Of a stretch of DNA of 51,601 bases, positions 23,508 to 31,433 are shown in pieces. The notes below the pieces were generated by a model, which saw nothing but the letters and a program-made list of their open reading frames with translations, ran no database searches and was not told the origin of the DNA. The DNA lies in the NCBI GenBank assembly GCA_030149525.1, contig JASBRJ010000098.1:1-51601 (forward strand). Reading direction: 5' to 3'. The stretch's first letter is position 1. Each line of letters begins with the position of its first letter. Both the position numbers and the translations under genes were made by a program. Source of the DNA: a bacterium (GTDB lineage Bacteria > Vulcanimicrobiota > Xenobia > Xenobiales > JADMJV01).

Positions 23508-24487
23508 CTCGAAAACAGATGATCGAAATTCCCGTCCAACAGCCCACCGGCACTCCCAACGCGGAACTCCCTTTCCCTCGAGATGCCAAGTGGAAAGAGC
23601 GGCCTCAGAAGCCCTCCTGGCTTCGAGTGAAGCTTCAGACAGGCGAAAGCTACGCCAACATTCGCAAAATGACGGAAGGCCTCCGCCTGAACACGGTGTG
23701 CCAGGAAGCCCGCTGCCCCAACATCTTTGAATGCTGGAGCGAGGGAACTGCCACCTTCATGGTGATGGGCGACACCTGCACCCGAGCTTGCGGATTCTGC
23801 GCCGTGAAGACCGGACGACCCGACCCCTTGGACACGGAAGAACCCGATCATGTGGCCGAAGCCATCGAGCAGATGCGAGTGTCGCACGCCGTCATCACTT
23901 CAGTGGATCGCGACGACCTGCCGGATCTTGGCTCCGGCCACTTCGCCGCCGTCATTAAGGCTGTGAGAGCAAGAACCCCCGACACCAAGGTCGAGGTCCT
24001 CATCCCCGATTTTCAGGGCAAACCCGAGCACCTCCAGACCATCCTGGACGCCCGCCCCGACGTGCTCAATCACAACACCGAGACCGTCCCTCGACTCCAT
24101 CGCCGAGTCCGCACCCGGGCGCGCTACGAATGGACACTCGGCGTCCTCAAACAAGCTAGCGAATATCGAGACAAGCACTTCCCCGAAATGTTCACCAAGA
24201 CCGGTATTATGCTGGGATTGGGCGAGAGCCTGGAAGAGGTCCGCCAAACGATTCGAGACATCCGCGATCAGGGCACCGACATCCTCACTGTGGGTCAATA
24301 CATGAGGCCTACACTCAAACACCTCCCGGTGGAGCGATTCTGGACCCCCGAGGAGTTTGACCAGATCGGTGAAGAGGCTCGTGAACTCGGCTTCAAGTTT
24401 GTGGAATCGGGTCCCCTGGTTCGCTCATCTTATCACGCCGGACGTCATCGCCACGGAGCTGTTAAAGCCGTTAAGACTCGCTCTTAG
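23504..24487 (+). CDS. lipA: Lipoyl synthase LipA (radical SAM)
   Basis: LipA inserts two sulfurs into protein-bound octanoyl groups. Both [4Fe-4S] sites are visible: the auxiliary cluster ligands Cys66, Cys71 and Cys77 (CQEARCPNIFEC) and the radical-SAM CxxxCxxC with Cys92, Cys96 and Cys99 (CTRACGFC). The C-terminal RSSYHAGRH supplies the conserved Ser ligand. The 327 residues are typical. ATG 23504 overlaps the lipB stop. With LipB it completes lipoate assembly for the E2 encoded upstream. The N-terminal 30 residues are a Pro-rich extension. Confidence 0.98.
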   Translation: MTRKQMIEIPVQQPTGTPNAELPFPRDAKWKERPQKPSWLRVKLQTGESYANIRKMTEGLRLNTVCQEARCPNIFECWSEGTATFMVMGDTCTRACGFCAVKTGRPDPLDTEEPDHVAEAIEQMRVSHAVITSVDRDDLPDLGSGHFAAVIKAVRARTPDTKVEVLIPDFQGKPEHLQTILDARPDVLNHNTETVPRLHRRVRTRARYEWTLGVLKQASEYRDKHFPEMFTKTGIMLGLGESLEEVRQTIRDIRDQGTDILTVGQYMRPTLKHLPVERFWTPEEFDQIGEEARELGFKFVESGPLVRSSYHAGRHRHGAVKAVKTRS

Positions 24488-24498
24488 GAATAGCCTCC

Positions 24499-25134
24499 TT
24501 ATGGCGGGCTTGAGTAGTAGGACCCCACGGCAGGTTGGCCGGTGTAGTTTGGGCCGACAGCGAGATCAGCTTTTTCGAAGGATAAGCTGAAGTCGAGCCT
24601 ACGGGATGGGCATCCGTGGATCAGATGCCGTGAGCGTGAGTATTCTAGGCCGGCATCCCTCACCTCGCCTAGAACTTTACGGGCCGCCGAACTCTTCCCA
24701 GAAAGGAAGACATGAGCCAGGTCGATGTGGGCATACATCTCGCCCTCCGGCTTGAGCCAACCGCTTATCTTCTCCAAGGCGCCGAGCTTGTCACCGAGGT
24801 AGTGCAACCCGTGGACGCAGGTTACGAGGTCAAACTTCTCCGATGTCTCGAAAGCTCGAAGACTTGTCCTATGCCAGTCCACACCCTCGGACCGCTCTCT
24901 CTCTATCAGGTCAACCCCTACCAAACGAAAGTCTCCAAGGTATGATGCCTCTTCCAAAGCCCGACCTTCTCCACAGCAAAGATCCAACCATGACGGGTCA
25001 TCACACTTGTTCAGATATGCAAGAATGGAAAACCCGAGTTCTTTTTCGTAGCTATTCGGGCCCTCTAGGCCACGCTGACGATTCATGGTGCAGTTCGCCA
25101 CCACGGAGGTACGTTCCAATTCGTCTTCGTTCAC
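24499..25134 (-). CDS. Class I SAM-dependent methyltransferase
   Basis: A 211-residue Rossmann methyltransferase. Motif I is WLDLCCGEGRALEEA, the acidic residue follows in LVGVDLIERE, and motif IV lies in FDLVTCVHGLHYLGDK; WLKPEGEMYAHIDLAH follows. The substrate is unknown. The start is GTG 25134, whose TGA overlap with the HupE stop (GTGA) indicates translational coupling. The C-terminus is Tyr/Ser-rich and not recognisable. Confidence 0.82.
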   Translation of the reverse strand: MNEDELERTSVVANCTMNRQRGLEGPNSYEKELGFSILAYLNKCDDPSWLDLCCGEGRALEEASYLGDFRLVGVDLIERERSEGVDWHRTSLRAFETSEKFDLVTCVHGLHYLGDKLGALEKISGWLKPEGEMYAHIDLAHVFLSGKSSAARKVLGEVRDAGLEYSRSRHLIHGCPSRRLDFSLSFEKADLAVGPNYTGQPAVGSYYSSPP

Positions 25135-26156
25135 GAGATCACGCCAAGTCGCTCGAAAACCCAGTAGGCACCGACAGCCGCAGCAAGATAGCTACAACCG
25201 GTGAGAAAGGCGACCCGCCTCTCCCACTTGTTGATGGCCGACAGAATGGGAAAGAACAGGACCACGAGCACAAGCTGCCCGGCTTCCACCCCGAGATTGA
25301 AACCCAAGAGAGGGGCGGCGACCCCACTCCCCTCAATCCCGATCTCTTTCAAAATTCCGGCAAAACCCAGGCCGTGGATCAACCCGAAGCCACCGGCGAG
25401 AAAACCGCGACTTTTGAGAGCGGAATTGTCCTCTGAAGACGGCTTCTTCTTGAGCCACGGAATGTTGAGAAGGGCCGCGATGACGATGGAAAAGGCAATC
25501 ACTGTTTCGGTGAACTGGGATGGTAGAGAAATATAGCCGAGCACCGAGGCTGCCAGAGTGATGGAATGACCTAGAGTGAAGGAAGTGACTACCACAAGAA
25601 AATGCTTGAGTGTTCCACCCGCAATCAAGAGGCAAAACAGAAAGAGGATGTGGTCGTAGCCCTCAATGATGTGGGTGACGCCCAGCTTGAAGAAACCGAT
25701 TACCGAGTCGGAAACACTCTCGTCTCGAGCCGACTTCTCCGGCCTCTTCACGGTGGTTGACCCACCCGGCACCACCAAGATGGTCGAGGGTTCCTCCCCA
25801 GCGAAGCGGATAAAGCCTACTAACGACTGGTTCTCATCAAGCAAACCTTGGGGAAGCTCAAGAGTCAAGGACTGAAACTCTGTACCCAGATCGGCCGACA
25901 GCGTCACATGAGTCCGACCGTCATCTCCGGTCCCCTGGAAGTCCCAAACGGGACGGAGAGCTTCCCCTGTGGAGCGGAGAACGAGCGGACTCTCTTTGAG
26001 CTTGAGAGCCTGATCCTCGGGAACCTTCAAAACGCCCTTGAGGGTCCGCCCATCCTCCACCTCTAAATTAACAAACCACTCATCCATAGGATGAGCGGTT
26101 GCCAGGCTCAGAAGACAAAGCCATAAAGTAACTGCTATTTTAAAGCGCTTGAACAG
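25131..26156 (-). CDS. HupE/UreJ-family membrane protein with N-terminal extracytoplasmic domain
   Basis: Residues after about 130 form a multi-helix membrane domain with the family motifs GVTHIIEGYDHILFLFCLL, FTLGHSITL and FGLIHGLGFA. HupE/UreJ proteins are linked to nickel or cobalt transport, but many have an unassigned role. The first 110 residues form a soluble, probably periplasmic domain. The first ATG (26087) has no ribosome site and begins after a signal peptide that is encoded in frame upstream (FKRFKIAVTLWLCLLSLATA). An AGAGG site (26164-26168) stands seven bases before CTG 26156-26154; no ATG, GTG or TTG lies in that stretch. I therefore place the start at CTG 26156; the standard call would be 25131-26087. 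It lies 12 bases after pckA. Confidence 0.85.
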   Translation of the reverse strand: MFKRFKIAVTLWLCLLSLATAHPMDEWFVNLEVEDGRTLKGVLKVPEDQALKLKESPLVLRSTGEALRPVWDFQGTGDDGRTHVTLSADLGTEFQSLTLELPQGLLDENQSLVGFIRFAGEEPSTILVVPGGSTTVKRPEKSARDESVSDSVIGFFKLGVTHIIEGYDHILFLFCLLIAGGTLKHFLVVVTSFTLGHSITLAASVLGYISLPSQFTETVIAFSIVIAALLNIPWLKKKPSSEDNSALKSRGFLAGGFGLIHGLGFAGILKEIGIEGSGVAAPLLGFNLGVEAGQLVLVVLFFPILSAINKWERRVAFLTGCSYLAAAVGAYWVFERLGVIS

Positions 26157-26167
26157 GGAGCCGCCTC

Positions 26168-27763
26168 TTAAACAGAAGCTCGGACCACCGGACCCGCGTT
26201 TTTGATCTCAGCCGAAGCGCCTTCTTCAAATGTCTTGAAGTTCTCATGAAAGAGACTGGCGAGCTTGTGAGCCATCTTGTCGTATTCTCCGCCGTCGGAC
26301 CAGGTTTTCTTTGGGTCCAGAAGCTCGGAGGGCACTCCGTTACACTCTTTGGGTATAGCGACACCGAATACAGGATCGGTGTAGGTCTCGGCTTGCGCCA
26401 GGCTACCGTCGTGAATAGCATCGATGATAGCCCGGGTGTACTTGAGACTGAAGCGACGACCCACTCCGTAGGGACCGCCGGACCAACCGGTGTTGATCAA
26501 CCACACCTTGGACTCGTGCTTACGGATCTTCTCCGCCAAAAGTTCCGCGTAACGGCTGGGGTGCCACACCATAAACGCCGCTCCAAAACAGGCCGAGAAG
26601 GTCGCGGTGGGTTCGTTGACACCTTGCTCGGTACCGGCCACCTTCGCAGTGTAACCACTGATGAAGTGGTACATCGCCTGTTCAGGGGTGAGACGGCTCA
26701 CGGGAGGCAACACGCCGAAGGCATCACAGGTCAGCAGAATGATGTTTCTGGGGTGACCACCCACGCATGGAATCTTGGCGTTGGGGATGTACTCAATGGG
26801 ATAAGAACAACGAGTGTTCTGGGTCAGAGAGACATCGTCATAGTCCACTTCACGCGTGCTCTGATCGATGATAACGTTCTCTAAGACCGAGCCGAAACGG
26901 ATTGCGTTGTAGATCTCAGGCTCGGATTCTTCTCTCAAACCGATACACTTGGCGTAACATCCACCTTCAATGTTGAACACTCCGTCGTCGGTCCAGCAAT
27001 GCTCGTCGTCTCCGATGAGAAGCCGTCTGGGATCGGCAGAAAGAGTGGTTTTCCCGGTTCCGGAGAGACCGAAGAAGAGCGACACGTCTTTCTCCTCGGG
27101 GCCTTCGTTGGCAGAGCAGTGCATGCTCATAACACCAACCTTGGGCATCAGGTAGTTCATCACTGTAAAAATGCCCTTTTTCATCTCACCGGCATACTCG
27201 GTTCCCAGAATAACAATCTGTTTGCGAGCGGGGTGAAGAACGACACTGGTGTCCGAGGTCATTCCCTTGGTGTAGCGGTTGGCCGGAAAAGCTCCCGCAT
27301 TGAAGACCACATAATCCGGCTTGCCGAAGTTCTCCAATTCTTCCGCAGTGGGACGAATGAGCATGTTGTGCATGAACAGTGCGTGATAGGGTCGAGTACA
27401 AATGATCCTGACCTTGAGACGGTGATTGGGGTCCCAACCGGCAAAACCGTCGAGAACATAAAGCTCTTCACGAGTGTTGAGATAGTCTACCGCTCGTTCA
27501 AAGTTGATGTTGTAAGTGTCCTCATCAAGCTTGATATTGATATCGCCCCACCAGATATCGTTGGACGACTCGGGCTCATCCACGATCCTCTTGTCTTTGG
27601 GACTCCGACCGGTCTTTCTGCCGGAATCACAAACGAGCGCACCATTTCTGGCGATTGCGAAACCTTTCTCCACGCGAACGGCTTCCTCATAAAGCCGAGC
27701 CGGAGCGAGATTTCGATGAATATTTTCGACACTGATACCGTGGTGAAGGAGATTGAATCCCAC
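26168..27763 (-). CDS. pckA: Phosphoenolpyruvate carboxykinase (ATP)
   Basis: Catalyses oxaloacetate + ATP to PEP + CO2 + ADP, the first committed step of gluconeogenesis. The kinase P-loop [12 protein letters not shown] (about 231-242) and the kinase-2/metal segment [16 protein letters not shown] are intact, with EGGCYAKCI following. The N-terminal [15 protein letters not shown] is the substrate-binding signature, and 531 residues is the expected size. The start is GTG 27763 with AGGAGG six bases upstream. The 89-base leader between the porin and pckA can fold so as to hide this ribosome site (see the leader entry). hupE-like and methyltransferase genes follow on the same strand. Confidence 0.98.
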   Translation of the reverse strand: MGFNLLHHGISVENIHRNLAPARLYEEAVRVEKGFAIARNGALVCDSGRKTGRSPKDKRIVDEPESSNDIWWGDINIKLDEDTYNINFERAVDYLNTREELYVLDGFAGWDPNHRLKVRIICTRPYHALFMHNMLIRPTAEELENFGKPDYVVFNAGAFPANRYTKGMTSDTSVVLHPARKQIVILGTEYAGEMKKGIFTVMNYLMPKVGVMSMHCSANEGPEEKDVSLFFGLSGTGKTTLSADPRRLLIGDDEHCWTDDGVFNIEGGCYAKCIGLREESEPEIYNAIRFGSVLENVIIDQSTREVDYDDVSLTQNTRCSYPIEYIPNAKIPCVGGHPRNIILLTCDAFGVLPPVSRLTPEQAMYHFISGYTAKVAGTEQGVNEPTATFSACFGAAFMVWHPSRYAELLAEKIRKHESKVWLINTGWSGGPYGVGRRFSLKYTRAIIDAIHDGSLAQAETYTDPVFGVAIPKECNGVPSELLDPKKTWSDGGEYDKMAHKLASLFHENFKTFEEGASAEIKNAGPVVRASV

Positions 27764-27852
27764 AGCGAGCCTCCTGGAACAAAAAATCTGGAAAAGGCCT
27801 TCTCGCCAGGAGAGTTTTAACCTCTGTTTTCAGGCCTTTCTGGTGTAAATCG
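27764..27852 (-). promoter_or_regulatory. pckA leader with competing hairpins
   Basis: On the minus strand AAAGGCCT (27839-27832) can pair with AGGCCTTT (27800-27793), and six T follow shortly after (27786-27781), a terminator-like arrangement. Alternatively CTCCTGG (27812-27806), which lies in the loop of that stem, is complementary over seven bases to the pckA ribosome-site sequence CCAGGAG (27777-27771). It may terminate porin transcripts or regulate pckA translation. Confidence 0.45.
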
Positions 27853-28941
27853 CTACCAAACGTATTGATATCTTACGCGAAACCCCTGAGTGGACACGGA
27901 CGGTCCCTCCAACTCATTTCGCAACTCATAATTGACCATAAAACGATGAACGGGTCGACGCTTGAAATAATAGTTCAGTCCGACAACAAATCGGTCCCTC
28001 TCATTCGCACCATTGTCCGACCGGCTGAGATTCACCGAGCCCACGTCCGGGTCAAATCGGTCGTAGCCGACGACCAGGTCGAGGGGTGGACGAATCTTCA
28101 CCACGTTGTAGAGATAGTAGCCCCGGGAAGGAGTGTCGGCATTGCTGAACAGGTTATAGCCGTTCCCCACAATATACTCACCCTCGAACTTCCATGGGCC
28201 GTCTTCGTAGATGGCCTCAATCCCCAGTCGTCGGAGGGGAATGTCGGGGACGTCCCGTTCCGGGCGGTACACACCGAGATGACCGGAAGCCCCGAGCCGC
28301 AAGCCGGGAGTCACCTGATACTCGAACTTGCCGGCGATGTCGTTGGCACCGTTTCGCTCCGCCACATTCTCCCCCTGACCTTGATAAACCCCGAAGGCGT
28401 ACTCCATCTTCTCTCGCTGGCCGAAGAGACCCACTCCGATATCGCGCTGAAAAAACATGCGGCTGACGTCGCTACGTTCTATGACCGTGAGATGTCGAGA
28501 TGTCTTGAGAAATTCATGACCGAAGGGGATTTTTGCCTGTCCGATCCTCAAGTGATGACCCTCTGCGAACTGATATTTTAAATAGATGTCCAGAGGAGTC
28601 AGGGTGACCTCGTCGGGTTCGAGATCCTCGGCCTCGAAGTCGGTCTCCGTCACAATAGAAACCTGATCGGAGAAATAGGCTGTGGCGTAGAGGCGGAGTC
28701 TTCGGATATCGATCCGAGAGTCGGTATCGCGAAAACCGATTCCGTTTCTCACCGGGCGCCGAGAGGACGCCTTGAGATCTCCATCATCGAGTTGAAGTTG
28801 AAATTGCCCCCCGAGCTTCAACCGCGGATAGGAAGGCTCATCTCTCTTTTGGGCCTCATCGTTTTGAGCCAGCGAAGCTGAACTCAAAAGAAGAATCAGA
28901 GAGGCTATGAAAACTCGAACGGCACCTTTCATGGGGACCAT
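27853..28941 (-). CDS. Outer-membrane porin, OprO/OprP (phosphate-selective) family
   Basis: A 362-residue beta-barrel protein. It begins with a signal peptide (VFIASLILLLSSASLAQ, cleavage after about residue 25) and has the family layout: GGQFQLQLDDGD at the first strand, IDIRRLRLYATAYFSDQVSI, and alternating amphipathic strands ending in the aromatic VRYQYVW. No coiled-coil N-terminus is present. OprP/OprO transport phosphate or polyphosphate, but many homologues have other anion or unknown specificity, so I give no substrate. It lies 48 bases after the amidohydrolase and is followed by a hairpin before pckA. The ATG pair at 28941 and 28932 leaves the start uncertain by three residues. Confidence 0.85.
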   Translation of the reverse strand: MVPMKGAVRVFIASLILLLSSASLAQNDEAQKRDEPSYPRLKLGGQFQLQLDDGDLKASSRRPVRNGIGFRDTDSRIDIRRLRLYATAYFSDQVSIVTETDFEAEDLEPDEVTLTPLDIYLKYQFAEGHHLRIGQAKIPFGHEFLKTSRHLTVIERSDVSRMFFQRDIGVGLFGQREKMEYAFGVYQGQGENVAERNGANDIAGKFEYQVTPGLRLGASGHLGVYRPERDVPDIPLRRLGIEAIYEDGPWKFEGEYIVGNGYNLFSNADTPSRGYYLYNVVKIRPPLDLVVGYDRFDPDVGSVNLSRSDNGANERDRFVVGLNYYFKRRPVHRFMVNYELRNELEGPSVSTQGFRVRYQYVW

Positions 28942-28989
28942 AGAGTTTAGACGACACGGTGGTCACCCCTGCCCCAGGGAAGGACAGTC

Positions 28990-30300
28990 TCAGGGGTCGG
29001 ACCGCGGTATCACCCGACCGGACTTCATCACGAAGTTGACCTTTTCGGTAAGGCGTATATCCTGTCTGGGGTCACCGGGCACAGCCACCAGGTCGGCCTT
29101 CTTTCCAACCTCTACGGTTCCGATGAGATCCTCAAGGCCGAGCAGCGTCGCCGCCTCAATTCCTGCACATCGAAGCGCCTGCACAGGTGTCATCCCCCCC
29201 TCAACCATGAGCCGAAATTCACCCGCATTCCGGCCGTGAAGGAAGACACCGGCATCGGTACCGAAGGCAATGTTCACACCGCTTTTGAGAACTTCGAGCG
29301 CATGATTTTTCATATAGGTCCCCACCTCGATCGCTTTACCGGCTACAATCTCAGGATAATAACCCGGTTGCTGCCCCTTGAGGCGAACCTCTTCACCGGC
29401 CAATAGCGTAGGCACAAGGAAAGTTCCCCTTTGCTTCATAGCAGCCAGAATCTGGGGTGTGACATAGGTCCCGTGCTCTATGGAATCGACGCCTGCAAGA
29501 ACAGCACGCATCATTCCTTCGGGCCCGTGAGCATGAACGGCGACCTTCATACCATAATCTCGGGCCGTGGCGACCACGGCTTCCAACTCTTGCGAGGTAA
29601 ACTGAGGATTGTCACCGGATTTGGCCACGCTGAGGACGCCACCTGTTGCGGTGAGCTTAATACAATCCGCTCCCCGCTTGTAACGCCATCTCACCGCCTC
29701 CTGCGCCTCAATAGGACCGGTTAGCACGCCTTCTCGAGGACCGGGAGTGACCAAAAAATGACTCCCGGTGCCGTTGGTGGGGTCGGCGTGGCCACCCATA
29801 GTGGCCAGAGCTTTCCCTGCACACACGATCCGGGGACCCACCACGAAACCGTCCTCGATAGCTTTCTTCAAAGCCAGTACGGTGCCGGCACCGGGGCTGA
29901 TATCACCGAGATCGCGCACCGTTGTAAAGCCGGCATCCAAGGTTCTTCTCGCGTACACGGTGGACCGAACAGCAAAATCGGCAGCATCCCAGGTGAAGCG
30001 CCTGCTGTAAGACTGAGGCGTGAACTCACCGCTCAGATGCACGTGACTGTCGATAAATCCGGGGAGCAGGGTACTCTTACGCAGGTCGATCACAATCGCT
30101 CCCGTGGGAGGCTGTGGGTGCCCGGCTATGACGGCTTGAATCTTGTCGTTCTCCACCACGACGGTGGTCGGTCCGGTGAGGTCCTGAGCTTTTCCGTCGT
30201 AGAGTCGGCCCGCTTGAATCCATGTCTCGGCCGGGGTCACCGAGGCGAGAAGAAAGATGAGAACCGCTGAGAGAAGGGCTGTCCCTAAAGAACGACTCAC
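28990..30300 (-). CDS. Exported metal-dependent amidohydrolase (imidazolonepropionase/prolidase-like)
   Basis: An amidohydrolase-superfamily enzyme with the ligands in order: HxH in FIDSHVHLSGEF, the Lys-containing ADCIKLTATGG, His in VAVHAHGPEG, His in SIEHGTYV, and Asp in IAFGTDAGVF. An N-terminal beta-sandwich strand (AGRLYDGKAQDLTGPTTVVV) and a C-terminal VGKKADLVAV segment complete the fold. The GTG at 30300 overlaps the FecR stop (GTGA) and yields a signal peptide (LGTALLSAVLIFLLASVTPA); the upstream ATG at 30366 would put an Arg-rich tail before it, so I prefer 30300. Periplasmic members of this group often cleave Xaa-Pro or other dipeptides. The substrate is not determinable. Confidence 0.88.
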   Translation of the reverse strand: MSRSLGTALLSAVLIFLLASVTPAETWIQAGRLYDGKAQDLTGPTTVVVENDKIQAVIAGHPQPPTGAIVIDLRKSTLLPGFIDSHVHLSGEFTPQSYSRRFTWDAADFAVRSTVYARRTLDAGFTTVRDLGDISPGAGTVLALKKAIEDGFVVGPRIVCAGKALATMGGHADPTNGTGSHFLVTPGPREGVLTGPIEAQEAVRWRYKRGADCIKLTATGGVLSVAKSGDNPQFTSQELEAVVATARDYGMKVAVHAHGPEGMMRAVLAGVDSIEHGTYVTPQILAAMKQRGTFLVPTLLAGEEVRLKGQQPGYYPEIVAGKAIEVGTYMKNHALEVLKSGVNIAFGTDAGVFLHGRNAGEFRLMVEGGMTPVQALRCAGIEAATLLGLEDLIGTVEVGKKADLVAVPGDPRQDIRLTEKVNFVMKSGRVIPRSDP

Positions 30301-31391
30301 TCCTGGTTCGCAGCGACGTCGTCGAGTTCGACCCCGGGAGTGGACCAACCGGGAGTCTCGAACCAACTGGTTGCAGCGGGCCCCAGAGGCTTGCCGTCGG
30401 CGTTCAACGGGATAACAGACCAGTAGTACCGCCCCTGCTCCAGACCGAGTGCACCTTCGGGCATGGTGAAGGACGTCCCGTCGGACCGGCTACTGAAAGC
30501 AAGGTCTTCACCGGATTCATCGTTGGAGACGAAGATCGCATAGGACTCAGCACCGGATACGGGATTCCAGCGAAAAGTCGGAGGCCCGGTAAGCGACGCC
30601 CCAGCAGGATTCAAACCTGAGGCAGCAGCCCCTTGGGAACCGACAGCCTCGCTTCGCACCGTCAAGAGATTCGGCCGCGATTTGTTATGACCGCGCACCA
30701 GGGTCGGACTGGCCGGCTTGGGGATCGAAGTGATATTCTGAGAGGCGAGAAAGGAGCTAAATTTGGGATAGCGCTCCACAATAAGCGTTCGTAAAGATGC
30801 CGAAGGATAACTCAGGACGCACATGCCTTTGGCGCCGCCGAACTCCGCATAGTCTCCGGGAGTGAGGGTCTTCTTGTTCCCCTTATTGTCGACCACGGAC
30901 ACCTGACCTTCGAAGAGGAGAACTTCCGTCACGCCGGTCTTCTCATCTACCCCCACCAGGAGTTCGGTACCTTCGATGCCGATAACGCCCCCGCCGGTCT
31001 GGATCTGAAATTCTCGCTCTTGCTTCTCTAGCTTTGCCCAGAAAGTCCCGGCGTTGATCCGCATGGTGCTGCCGACCTTTTCGACCTCTTTAGGACTGAT
31101 GATCTGGATGTGAGAATTTCGACCGATACCGGCCAGCCCCCCCACCAGGAATCTCAGAACCGCCTGGGTTTGTTTGTCGGTACGAAGCCGCTCGGAAAGG
31201 AAGGTATTCATCCCGGCATAAGCCTGAAACCAGCCCTGATCCTTAAGGCGATTGGTGTAGAGCCTGGGCCCGTCGATGTCGATGACACTACCCACGCGCT
31301 CCTGAGCAAGGGCCGTCGAGGAAAACCCACAAGCCATGCAGCCTGCCAGAATCGCTATCTTTGTCTGAGAGAAAAGTCCATCTAGTTTCAT
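30297..31391 (-). CDS. FecR-domain periplasmic protein (paralogue A)
   Basis: A 364-residue exported protein. A signal peptide (IAILAGCMACGFSSTALA, residues 12-29) is followed by a FecR domain (about 30-170) with VIDIDGPRLYTNRLKDQGW and IQTGGGVIGIEGTELLVGVD, then a linker and a fibronectin-III-like domain (about 270-350, PTFRWNPVSGAESYAIFV). It is clearly paralogous to the FecR protein at 35068: the VIDIDGPxLxTNRLK and FLVGG blocks align. It lies between the double cyclase and the amidohydrolase, overlapping the latter by four bases. FecR domains usually sense extracytoplasmic ligands or bind envelope proteins. There is no sigma factor nearby, so the classical FecI-FecR role is unlikely. Confidence 0.88.
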   Translation of the reverse strand: MKLDGLFSQTKIAILAGCMACGFSSTALAQERVGSVIDIDGPRLYTNRLKDQGWFQAYAGMNTFLSERLRTDKQTQAVLRFLVGGLAGIGRNSHIQIISPKEVEKVGSTMRINAGTFWAKLEKQEREFQIQTGGGVIGIEGTELLVGVDEKTGVTEVLLFEGQVSVVDNKGNKKTLTPGDYAEFGGAKGMCVLSYPSASLRTLIVERYPKFSSFLASQNITSIPKPASPTLVRGHNKSRPNLLTVRSEAVGSQGAAASGLNPAGASLTGPPTFRWNPVSGAESYAIFVSNDESGEDLAFSSRSDGTSFTMPEGALGLEQGRYYWSVIPLNADGKPLGPAATSWFETPGWSTPGVELDDVAANQE

Positions 31392-31433
31392 TTGAGCTTG
31401 TTCTGTTCGCGCTTTTGGTATCCTGCGGAGAGC

